IMG/VR virus record: IMGVR_UViG_3300035190_000431
Coordinates: 1-34,212 of that record
Source of the DNA: a virus
Strand: one strand, 5' to 3'
Length of the DNA: 34,212 nucleotides
The notes beneath the pieces were generated by a model. It saw only the letters and a list, made by a program, of their open reading frames with translations. It was not told the origin of the DNA and ran no database searches. The first letter of the stretch is position 1, and each line of letters starts with the position of its first letter. Below are positions 13,827 to 21,221 of the stretch, one piece after another. A program made the position numbers and the translations under genes.

Positions 13827-15673
13827 AACTTTTCAATTAAAAACATTGAGCCGTAATTTACGTCTGTTACGCTATTACTTTGAATTGCGAAAACAAAATA
13901 CCTATTTAAAGTCCAATCTATTACCGCGTTTGTTAATCCGTTATATAAACCAAAATCATTTGAAACCGCAGTTCCCGCAGCTAAAAAAACCTCCGTATTA
14001 TTTGTATTACTTTTAATTGCTAAATGCCGTTGAATTTGATTTGTTAAAAATGAAATCGCACCCGAATTTGTATAAGTTGCAATTAAAACAGGCGAACCGC
14101 TTAAACTTGCAGCCGAATTAACATAAATTCTTAATATTTGAGTTCCTAAAATACCCGTTTTTTTTGTTCGATAAATTATTCTAATTATATCGCCCTGAGA
14201 AAATTTATTTGCTGGGATTAATTGAGTATAAACAGCCGTATTTGTTATTCCTGAATAACCAGCCGTATCGACGGTATTTTTATAATTTAGTGCTTTGTTA
14301 TTAAAAACATTCCAATCGGTAGAATTTAAATAACCGCTTTGCGAATAAGTTGCTTCGGAAATTGATAAAGTTAAATTGCCGCTTAAATCCCCGCCGCCGC
14401 TTAATGGCGCATTGGTTGTTATTGTTCTCGCATTCGTTACTGGAGTAAATCCTAGAGCCGTATCGATTGTTTTATTTTTCCAAAGTTGGCTAGAACTTTC
14501 ATAGGTTAAAACATTATTGTTTGCAACTGATGAAATTAAAACGTTATGTAATTCATTTAATTCATAACCGTTTTGTATTTTAAAAACAATTCTGCCCTGG
14601 TTTGGATGTGAACGCGCGCAATAACCAATGAAGACGGCATGGTTCGGTTGAACTGGTATTGTTGATGTCATACCGCCAGAAACGGTCGCAGATAACCATA
14701 ACGCATCGCCAGCCGCAAAGGCAGATGTGTCCAGATCATGCGCGCTGCCAGAAACTCCAATGTATCCGTCTGAATTATTGTTAATGTTTTCCGTAACCCA
14801 TCCAATTGTTTTTGAGCTTGTAGATTCCGCATCAGCCCTTGAAAGCACAGCGTTTGGCCGATTTCCAGTAGCTCCAGATAAATAAACAATTTGTCCCTTT
14901 GTTAATGTTGATCCTGTGGAATTCCTAACAATTATTTGTACCGTTTCAGCTTTGTCAACGCTACCATCATTGTCAGTGTCATAAACGGATTTAAGCATGT
15001 CGCCACCGCCCGTAGTACCTAAAGCCCAAACCGCCGCATTAATTGTATTGTCAATACATTTATAAAGATTTCCATTGTCTAAAATCCATTTCGAGTTAGG
15101 AACGTAACCCTTTGTAATATCGTCGAATTCGTTAGGAATATTATTAAAATTATATCGAGTTTCACGAATTGTAAAACCGTCCTGCTCCATTACATAAAGC
15201 CGCCCCGCCTCCCATTTAAATTCGTAATTAATTGAGCAAATTAGCGCAACCCCTTTTGCACCGCCTAAACCAGCATCCGTTGTCCCCTCTTTTACTTTTG
15301 AATTATTTTCAAATAAAACAGCAGCATTGTTAATTAAATTAATATCTGTTTCCGTTCTATTTGAAACATCGAGAACGTCTTGCAAACCTGGAATTTCACC
15401 AGTGCCACCAGTACCATAATCGCCAAGTAAATTATTTAAAGCAGCTAGAAATTCCGATCCATCACGCGGCAAAATAGAAGTACCGCCGTTAATTAATTCA
15501 ACTTCGTCGGCACTAATTTCTAAACGTATTTGATTTGCAAATATTATTTGTACAATATTTCCCAAATTAAACAAGCGCAGGCCGTCTTTTAAAACATCGT
15601 AATTATTAGTTAAATCGTTTCTTAGGTCAACTATTTCAATTCTTCCGCCCGCATTTGTTATTGTAACGTCCAT
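13823..15673 (-). CDS. Tail fibre / receptor-binding protein
   Basis: 616 residues, the probable host-recognition protein. N-terminal part (to about 110) is a structured adaptor with GTGGTGEIPGLQDVL; the middle holds DTDNDGSVDKAE, an EF-hand-like calcium-loop pattern seen in phage fibres, then VIVRNSTGST-type repeats and a GYIGVSGSAHDLDT segment; near 425-450, RTITTNAPLSGGGDLSGNLT is a motif frequent in Bacteroidota phage fibres; the C-terminal third is a beta-rich knob candidate. It lies directly after the connector gene and before the lysis genes. The exact receptor cannot be told from the sequence. Confidence 0.85.
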   Translation of the reverse strand: MDVTITNAGGRIEIVDLRNDLTNNYDVLKDGLRLFNLGNIVQIIFANQIRLEISADEVELINGGTSILPRDGSEFLAALNNLLGDYGTGGTGEIPGLQDVLDVSNRTETDINLINNAAVLFENNSKVKEGTTDAGLGGAKGVALICSINYEFKWEAGRLYVMEQDGFTIRETRYNFNNIPNEFDDITKGYVPNSKWILDNGNLYKCIDNTINAAVWALGTTGGGDMLKSVYDTDNDGSVDKAETVQIIVRNSTGSTLTKGQIVYLSGATGNRPNAVLSRADAESTSSKTIGWVTENINNNSDGYIGVSGSAHDLDTSAFAAGDALWLSATVSGGMTSTIPVQPNHAVFIGYCARSHPNQGRIVFKIQNGYELNELHNVLISSVANNNVLTYESSSQLWKNKTIDTALGFTPVTNARTITTNAPLSGGGDLSGNLTLSISEATYSQSGYLNSTDWNVFNNKALNYKNTVDTAGYSGITNTAVYTQLIPANKFSQGDIIRIIYRTKKTGILGTQILRIYVNSAASLSGSPVLIATYTNSGAISFLTNQIQRHLAIKSNTNNTEVFLAAGTAVSNDFGLYNGLTNAVIDWTLNRYFVFAIQSNSVTDVNYGSMFLIEKL

Positions 15674-16216
15674 TTAAAAAATGTTTCTTTTAAAAATACT
15701 TTTATTTCCACGCACAACGCCTAAATAAGCAGTTCCCGTATGGTTTATTTGTCCCCTAAAATGGCAACTTGTTTTCCATTCTGGATAAGTTTCTGTATTA
15801 TCATTTAAAAAATCAATTAATCTTTTCGCATATTCTTGCGCCGATGCCCTTGCCGCCTGGATTGTTCTCTGTAAAGTTGGTTCGGGTACCAGATCGGAAA
15901 AATCCGTTTTCTTTGAAACAACTCCATACGCCGTAATCGTGGTTTGGTTTTGAGAAAGTAAACGGGCATAAGCTGAATAACAAAGAAATCCAGAATACTG
16001 TTGTTTTAATTCAGGATAAAAATATGTAGCAGGAAATGTCGGTGGATCAATCGGAGTAAAAAGTTTTAGGTATAAATCCTTTCCAAGTAATTCGTAAAGG
16101 TCCATTTCCTGTGCTTCAAAAATGTACGGGTCCAAACGTGCTTCTGGTACATTATCCGATATAGCCCGAAACATTTGTATGTCCGTGACTGAAATTAATT
16201 TAATTGTTTGTGTCAT
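15674..16216 (-). CDS. DUF6712-like head-tail connector protein
   Basis: 180 residues, helical, with an N-terminal MTQTIKLISVTDIQMFRAIS, then ARLDPYIFEAQEMDLYELLG, YSAYARLLSQNQTTITAYGV and a basic C-terminus. This is the DUF6712-like profile in Bacteroidota phages, adjacent to the portal gene and presumed to be an adaptor between portal and tail. It overlaps the portal end by 4 bases. Assignment rests on pattern and context. Confidence 0.7.
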   Translation of the reverse strand: MTQTIKLISVTDIQMFRAISDNVPEARLDPYIFEAQEMDLYELLGKDLYLKLFTPIDPPTFPATYFYPELKQQYSGFLCYSAYARLLSQNQTTITAYGVVSKKTDFSDLVPEPTLQRTIQAARASAQEYAKRLIDFLNDNTETYPEWKTSCHFRGQINHTGTAYLGVVRGNKSIFKRNIF

Positions 16217-17550
16217 TTTCTCAAAGGGTTTAACATTGAATCAATCTGGGCAGGAGTTAAGAAAGGGAAAGATGCACCAATAATCGCGCGTCCAGTTTCC
16301 GCAGGATAAACGCCAGAAGTTATGTTGGCAATGATTTCGTTTAATGATGCGATTTGGGCTCCATTTAAAGCCGTAGCTGCAACATTTGGTGTATCGGCTA
16401 CCACAACTGGAGCTGCAACATTTGGATCGGCTGGTGAACTTAAATCGACGTTTGAGCTTGAATTTAATTCAAGTGGTAAAATTGAAACTGGTTTTCCAAT
16501 TAATTTTGTAAACTGTTCTTCGAAAACAATTCTATCTGGTTCCGTTTCTGAATTGTAAATAATATACGCTTCGATTAATTCACTGGATGTCGCTAAACTT
16601 CCAGGTTGTAAAACTCCAGCCAAAATATTAGGAATCGCAAAACATTTTACTATCGCCTGTTCAACTGACTTCTCGTGATATTCGAATCTGTTGTCAACTC
16701 CGCTACCCGCATTAAATGCCGTAAATGTGGGTGGCTGCTGCCCTGGCTCAACTTCAACGTACATAATATTTCCTGCTCCGTCCGCGCCTTGAAACTCCGT
16801 TAATACGCGCTGCTTTTCAAATCTAATATTTTCCGATTCCGAAACTCCATAGTCGATGTACATGCCCGAACTTGTAAAAGAAGTTCGAATATTTTTGTTC
16901 TTATAAAGTTTCGCCTGGTAATCTGTTTCAATATCTTCCGCGACTGGATCGGCTAAACTAACAGGATAAGAATTATGCCCCGCCTGTGAATACCATAGAA
17001 CTTGCCCAGGAAATTTTGAAACTTTCTCCGCATAACTTGTTCCCTCGGTTTCGTTAATTTCTTCAATAACTTTTGAAGGATTGAAACGATTTAAGTAAAC
17101 AATGTCCGCTCGATTGAATTTACTTGTTTGGCTCGATCCATCCCAGTTATTGTAATATGCAATTTGTCCATTTAACGCTAGCCGCGTATCCTGGAAAGGC
17201 ATGTAATTCCTTTCAATTATTTGGCCCAATCCATTGTATTTTACATGTACGGCAAAACCATACAATGCGGCGTAATCATTCGCGCAAAGATTTAAAAGTT
17301 TGTCCATCGTAACGCCATTTTTATTCGTTACTGATTTGTAAATAAGCGGATCGGAAAAGCCACGTCCAACTATGAATCTTTTAAATCGATTTACACATCG
17401 TGTCGCAACCCCTGAACACGCAATTAAATCAACCATTCGCTGTGGATAAGCATTGTCAGAATCCCAGCCCAGAATTTTCTCTTGCTTTAGCGAAGTAATT
17501 ATTAATCGCTTATTTGTTCTTGGTATTGTTATTCTGCTCCCGTGTTCCAT
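16213..17550 (-). CDS. Portal protein
   Basis: 445 residues, the dodecameric channel at one capsid vertex. Sequence features: VATRCVNRFKRFIVGRGFSD, the DYAALYGFAVHVKYNGLGQI strand pair, NRADIVYLNRFNP, FEYHEKSVEQAIVKCFAIPN with ILAGVLQPGSL (portal-wing and stem region), and a low-complexity Ala/Val-rich C-terminus (about 370-445). Length and motifs fit Bacteroidota phage portals. Unusually it is downstream of the capsid and tail genes rather than beside the terminase. Confidence 0.85.
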   Translation of the reverse strand: MEHGSRITIPRTNKRLIITSLKQEKILGWDSDNAYPQRMVDLIACSGVATRCVNRFKRFIVGRGFSDPLIYKSVTNKNGVTMDKLLNLCANDYAALYGFAVHVKYNGLGQIIERNYMPFQDTRLALNGQIAYYNNWDGSSQTSKFNRADIVYLNRFNPSKVIEEINETEGTSYAEKVSKFPGQVLWYSQAGHNSYPVSLADPVAEDIETDYQAKLYKNKNIRTSFTSSGMYIDYGVSESENIRFEKQRVLTEFQGADGAGNIMYVEVEPGQQPPTFTAFNAGSGVDNRFEYHEKSVEQAIVKCFAIPNILAGVLQPGSLATSSELIEAYIIYNSETEPDRIVFEEQFTKLIGKPVSILPLELNSSSNVDLSSPADPNVAAPVVVADTPNVAATALNGAQIASLNEIIANITSGVYPAETGRAIIGASFPFLTPAQIDSMLNPLRK

Positions 17551-17569
17551 TTCGAAAAGAATGTTTTAA

Positions 17570-18112
17570 TTAAATTGTTTTTTTTGAAAATCGGCCGCCC
17601 CTTTTTTTTGTAATCTTTGAAAGTTTTGGAGCTTCGAATTCCTTTAAATCCAAATGTTTTTCTTCAATAACTTCTGGTAAAATTTCAATTTCTTTTTTAT
17701 TTGTCTTTTCAATCAATTGAAAAAACTTTGAAAACTGCGGATTCAATTTTAAAATCGCATCAATTTTTTCATCAGTAGCGTTCTCAACTGTTAGAGTATC
17801 GGGGCTTCCAAACATTCGAAAAGAAGTTGTAAGCATTTTATATTTCTTTAAAGTTCCCATTGGTTTTTTATTTAATTGTTTTAATTCTGGAATCAAATTT
17901 AGTGAATTATCCCAACCTTCGCCCGATGTACTTATTTTCTTTAATTCAAAGTAAGCATCTATCGCACATTGAAAACATCTTATGCCGCGTGGTTCCCTTC
18001 CTGTAACCGTTGTGTAAATTGAAAAAACCCTTTGCATTGCGTCGGGTTTTCTCGACTGCAGCAAAGGGCCTTTTAATTCATCTAGCGCGATTTTTAAGTC
18101 GCTTAAAATCAA
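17570..18112 (-). CDS. Hypothetical virion-region protein
   Basis: 180 residues between the portal and the tail-tube-like gene. An N-terminal helical region (MILSDLKIALDELKGPLLQS, with RCFQCAIDAYFELKK) is followed by a domain with TLKKYKMLTTSFRMFGSPDT and DEKIDAILKLNPQFSKFF, a pattern seen in small proteins near capsid genes of Bacteroidota phages, then a highly basic tail (KITKKRGGRFSKK). It overlaps the upstream gene by 4 bases. Probably a structural or assembly protein; role not known. Confidence 0.55.
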   Translation of the reverse strand: MILSDLKIALDELKGPLLQSRKPDAMQRVFSIYTTVTGREPRGIRCFQCAIDAYFELKKISTSGEGWDNSLNLIPELKQLNKKPMGTLKKYKMLTTSFRMFGSPDTLTVENATDEKIDAILKLNPQFSKFFQLIEKTNKKEIEILPEVIEEKHLDLKEFEAPKLSKITKKRGGRFSKKTI

Positions 18113-18699
18113 GGTGTAGAGAAAAATAAACTTTCGATAAATGCTTTTGTGGTAGCGTAATCTGTATCGAATAAAGTCGCTGGTAAATAAGGTTCTTTGA
18201 TCTGTTCAGAACTGCTTAAAGTAATGTTATAAGCTCCCTGAGTTTCTTGGTCGTTTACGATTCTTTCAAGTACGCTAATTGTCAATCCTGAACGCAACCC
18301 GTAGATTTCAAAAGGTACTTCGCCAGTTGATCCCTTATAGTTGTTTTCTACAATCGCAACAACTTTAACATTTGTCATGTATTCCAACTGTTGCTTAATG
18401 TTACTCGCATTGTCGAAAACTTTGAACATACATTCGTGATTGAACGTATTTGAATAACGAGCTTTAACTAGCGAACTTTTCGGATCGATTGAATTATTTT
18501 TTCCTTCGAATTGATAAAGAAAAGAATTAGGCGCAAGCGTAAAACTTTCAATTAAATTTGGGTTTGAAATATCCTCTACAATCGATGCTATGTCAGAGAA
18601 ATTGACTAAGTATAGCATATCTTTTACGCCAGCCGAAATCGGCTTCGTACAATCTAGAAATATGTCGGCATTAATGCCTGGACAGCTTACAGTTGGCAT
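18109..18699 (-). CDS. Tail-tube-like structural protein
   Basis: 196 residues, beta-rich, lying just after the capsid terminator. Sequence around VKVVAIVENNYKGSTGEVPF, EIYGLRSGLTISVLERIVND and QGAYNITLSSSEQ resembles the core of tail tube or similar ring proteins (a GLR.GL turn and a closing strand). Such a protein would form the siphovirus tail tube. An alternative is a capsid decoration or head-completion protein. I prefer the tube reading, at moderate confidence. Confidence 0.5.
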   Translation of the reverse strand: MPTVSCPGINADIFLDCTKPISAGVKDMLYLVNFSDIASIVEDISNPNLIESFTLAPNSFLYQFEGKNNSIDPKSSLVKARYSNTFNHECMFKVFDNASNIKQQLEYMTNVKVVAIVENNYKGSTGEVPFEIYGLRSGLTISVLERIVNDQETQGAYNITLSSSEQIKEPYLPATLFDTDYATTKAFIESLFFSTP

Positions 18700-18724
18700 G
18701 TTTTTATGTTTTTAATTTATGAAT

Positions 18725-18754
18725 AAAAAAGCGGGGAAAAGTTAATTTCCCCGC
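18725..18754 (-). terminator. Intrinsic terminator after the major capsid gene
   Basis: Minus strand GCGGGGAAA, loop TTAACT, TTTCCCCGC, then six T, 9 bases after the capsid stop. A perfect 9-bp stem. Partial readthrough would supply the downstream genes, keeping capsid mRNA in excess. Confidence 0.9.
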
Positions 18755-18762
18755 GAATTAAT

Positions 18763-19815
18763 TTAGTAACCCGCTTGGATTAAATAATCTTGCAAAAGTT
18801 TCGCATCTACGCGGTACTTTCCTTTGAAATTATTTAATTCTGTGTCCTCAGAGTAATAAACTTTAAAACTTTCCGCATCCGCAAGTTTATCACTACCAAC
18901 AGCAAGGTTCATCTTGGTAGTCAACAAAGCACGATGTGGAAGGTCATAAGTTGTACCGTTATCGAAATCCGATTGTATTGTTCTATCCCAGAAATCCATT
19001 CCGTAAATAGTTACATTTCTATAACGTAATGTCGAATATCCGTTTTCAATACGAATAAACGATGCATCGTTTCCTTGAGTTTCAAGGTATGCAGCGTAAT
19101 TTTCTAATAATGTTGTAGTGCAAATAATAATTTTATCTTGAGCACTTTTCAAACGCGAATCCGCCTTTTCCATTAACCTTTGAAAAAGTTTAAAAGCCGT
19201 TTGCGCGGATAAAGTTAATTGAGCAGTTTTTGAAACCGCTGCATTTTCTGAAATTGCAACCAAGCGTTCAGGACTTGCAGAAACAACATCGAAAATTTGT
19301 TTCCACAAACCGTCAATAATATTGTAATCTGTCAAAGAAACCCCGTTCTTAATTACTCCACCGCCAGAAACATTATCCGCCGCCTTATCATTAAACCAAA
19401 TGATGCGAAGTAAATCCTCCTGAGCCGCCGCAGTCATTCTTTCAACTACGAAAGATGCGATTGTAGTTCCCGTTACATCGCTACGATCCATTCCTAATTT
19501 CTGCGCGTAAACCCAAAAAGAATTTAATAAATCTTCGGCACAAAGTTGTAACCAAATTTTAAGGTTTTCAGGTTCCCAAAACTTTTCGGTCATTGGAATA
19601 TTGTTCGAACTTACGCCCGATCCGCAACCTTCATCTTTCTTTGTAATTTTTGACAAAGTTCCCAAAAAAGGAATTTGTTTTTTAGTTACGATTCCATCGT
19701 ATACGGTCATTAAATCGGCAACCGCAGGGTTTTCGAAAATACTTTCAATAACTGCTTCGCCTATGTCTTTTGCTTCCTGTCCGTTAAAAGACAAATCTGC
19801 TGGATTTAAAATCAT
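18763..19815 (-). CDS. Major capsid protein
   Basis: 350 residues. The N-terminus MILNPADLSFNGQEAKDIGE, the EKFWEPENLKIWLQLCAEDL segment, AAAQEDLLRIIWFNDKAAD and the C-terminal KVYYSEDTELNNFKGKYRVD match a major capsid type common in Bacteroidota siphophages. It follows the protease/scaffold gene with a short A/T-rich leader and is followed at once by a strong terminator, as expected for the most abundant late product. No delta domain is evident in the N-terminus, consistent with scaffold on the protease fusion. Confidence 0.85.
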   Translation of the reverse strand: MILNPADLSFNGQEAKDIGEAVIESIFENPAVADLMTVYDGIVTKKQIPFLGTLSKITKKDEGCGSGVSSNNIPMTEKFWEPENLKIWLQLCAEDLLNSFWVYAQKLGMDRSDVTGTTIASFVVERMTAAAQEDLLRIIWFNDKAADNVSGGGVIKNGVSLTDYNIIDGLWKQIFDVVSASPERLVAISENAAVSKTAQLTLSAQTAFKLFQRLMEKADSRLKSAQDKIIICTTTLLENYAAYLETQGNDASFIRIENGYSTLRYRNVTIYGMDFWDRTIQSDFDNGTTYDLPHRALLTTKMNLAVGSDKLADAESFKVYYSEDTELNNFKGKYRVDAKLLQDYLIQAGY

Positions 19816-19848
19816 TTTTTTATTTATTTAAATGTTAATTAAATTGAA

Positions 19849-20355
19849 TTATTTATTGTTGCGTTGGTTCGGTTTGATCTGTGACTTATCAAATGAAGCA
19901 ACCGCTTTTGTTTTGGTAGCTCCTTCTGCACGTCCTGGACCATTTTGTACTGTTCTCTGCACCTTTGCGCTTGGAGTAAATTCGCCAGTAATTGAAGATA
20001 AGTTTGCGATAATTGGTTGAACTTCAGCCAAAGCTGTTTCAAGTTCTGTAATTCTCGCTTGTAATTCCTCAACTGATTGTGCGGCAACTGGATTGATTTC
20101 AGTTACAACTCCGCCCACAGTTACGATCACCATGCCAGTGTCCAATGTATGCGTTCCGTCTGGAGCGGGTTCACCAGTTTCTGTCAAGTAAACTTCATCG
20201 CCCACAGCGGGTTCCGTCGCCTCGGTTGAAATAAAGATGGCAGTGCCGTCTTCGAGTACTGCATCTAGATTTTTCACGGCTTCGCCAGAAAGTGCTTTTA
20301 ATGCACGTTTTGCGATCGCTTTAAAATTTTGTAAATTAAATTGTGGCTTGTTCAT
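19849..20355 (-). CDS. Possible nested scaffold product
   Basis: In-frame internal start at 20355 (MNKPQFNLQNFKAIA) preceded by TTTAATTAATCCAAAA, resembling the leaders of normal starts here. The 168-residue product would be the scaffold domain alone, as lambda Nu3 is within C. This is inference from start context only; the Met may be just the domain boundary. Confidence 0.35.
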   Translation of the reverse strand: MNKPQFNLQNFKAIAKRALKALSGEAVKNLDAVLEDGTAIFISTEATEPAVGDEVYLTETGEPAPDGTHTLDTGMVIVTVGGVVTEINPVAAQSVEELQARITELETALAEVQPIIANLSSITGEFTPSAKVQRTVQNGPGRAEGATKTKAVASFDKSQIKPNQRNNK

Positions 20356-20916
20356 TTTTGGATTAATTAAATTATTGTTAGAATTATTTTCTTTGTAAAG
20401 TGCAACCGCCTTCATTGTGTCGATCACTTCGGTCGCAAATCCCATTTTAACGGCTTCACTTGCGGAATAATAAGTTTCGGTTTTCATCCAACTTAAAATG
20501 TCCGCAATTTCAATTCCTATTTTTTTAGAATAAAACTTTGCGAGCATTCTTTCTTCGTCTTTTAACATTGAAGCGTATTTCTGCATCGATGCCGCGTCGC
20601 CTTCATTTGCGCCCCAGGGGTTATGTATCATAAATTCCGAGTTGCTTGTAATCTTTCTAACTGGAGCAGATAAAAAGATCACCGTCGCAATTGATTTACA
20701 TTCGCCTTCAGCAATTGTTTCCAGATCAAAACCTAATTGTTTGGATTGTGATACCAGATAATCGTAGATTGCGTAGCCCTCCGAAACAAAACCGCCTGGT
20801 GAATGAATATGAGCCGTTACAGTTTCACCTGGATGTACTGAGCCCATCTGTTCAATAACGTTTTTAAGGAAAACGTCCTGCCCAATTATTCCGTATAAAT
20901 AAATATGGTGGTTCAT
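19849..20916 (-). CDS. ClpP-type prohead protease fused to a scaffold-like domain
   Basis: 355 residues. Residues 1-175 are a ClpP/S49-like serine protease: HIHSPGGFVSEGYAIYDYL, GECKSIATVIFLSA with Ser75 as nucleophile, FMIHNPWG with His98, YYSASEAVKMGFATEV. Residues 188-355 are an acidic domain with a coiled coil (EELQARITELETALAEV) and a basic tail, typical of a capsid scaffold. An ATG at codon 188 (20355) with an A/T-rich leader could start a separate scaffold product. The protease would mature the prohead; it lies directly before the capsid gene. Confidence 0.88.
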   Translation of the reverse strand: MNHHIYLYGIIGQDVFLKNVIEQMGSVHPGETVTAHIHSPGGFVSEGYAIYDYLVSQSKQLGFDLETIAEGECKSIATVIFLSAPVRKITSNSEFMIHNPWGANEGDAASMQKYASMLKDEERMLAKFYSKKIGIEIADILSWMKTETYYSASEAVKMGFATEVIDTMKAVALYKENNSNNNLINPKMNKPQFNLQNFKAIAKRALKALSGEAVKNLDAVLEDGTAIFISTEATEPAVGDEVYLTETGEPAPDGTHTLDTGMVIVTVGGVVTEINPVAAQSVEELQARITELETALAEVQPIIANLSSITGEFTPSAKVQRTVQNGPGRAEGATKTKAVASFDKSQIKPNQRNNK

Positions 20917-20969
20917 TTGTCAAATGTATTTAGTTAATTAAATCAAAAGTTTATCATTTTAGTTGTAAA

Positions 20970-21221
20970 TCATTTTTCTGAAATCCATTTTAACGCTCGG
21001 TAGATTGTTTGAATTCCGCAATTGTATTTATTCGCCGCATTATAAATAGCATCCATACGGCTTTGCCCTATTTTCTGGAATGTATCCACGTCGAAATAAA
21101 TGTTTCGATATTTAATTGCAAACGGTTCAATTAATCCAGCTTTGTACAGGGAAATTATTTCGCCAGAATCACTAAGCCGTTTAATTATTTCCAATCTAGT
21201 TTCTTTTTTATATGGTTCCAT
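20970..21221 (-). CDS. Hypothetical small protein, possible HTH
   Basis: 83 residues between the tape measure and the protease. Sequence: LEIIKRLSDSGEIISLYKAG followed by a short strand pair and a C-terminal helix ending in NKYNCGIQTIYRALKWISEK that looks HTH-like. A recurrent layout in Bacteroidota phages; function unknown. It overlaps the tape-measure stop by 14 bases. Confidence 0.55.
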   Translation of the reverse strand: MEPYKKETRLEIIKRLSDSGEIISLYKAGLIEPFAIKYRNIYFDVDTFQKIGQSRMDAIYNAANKYNCGIQTIYRALKWISEK

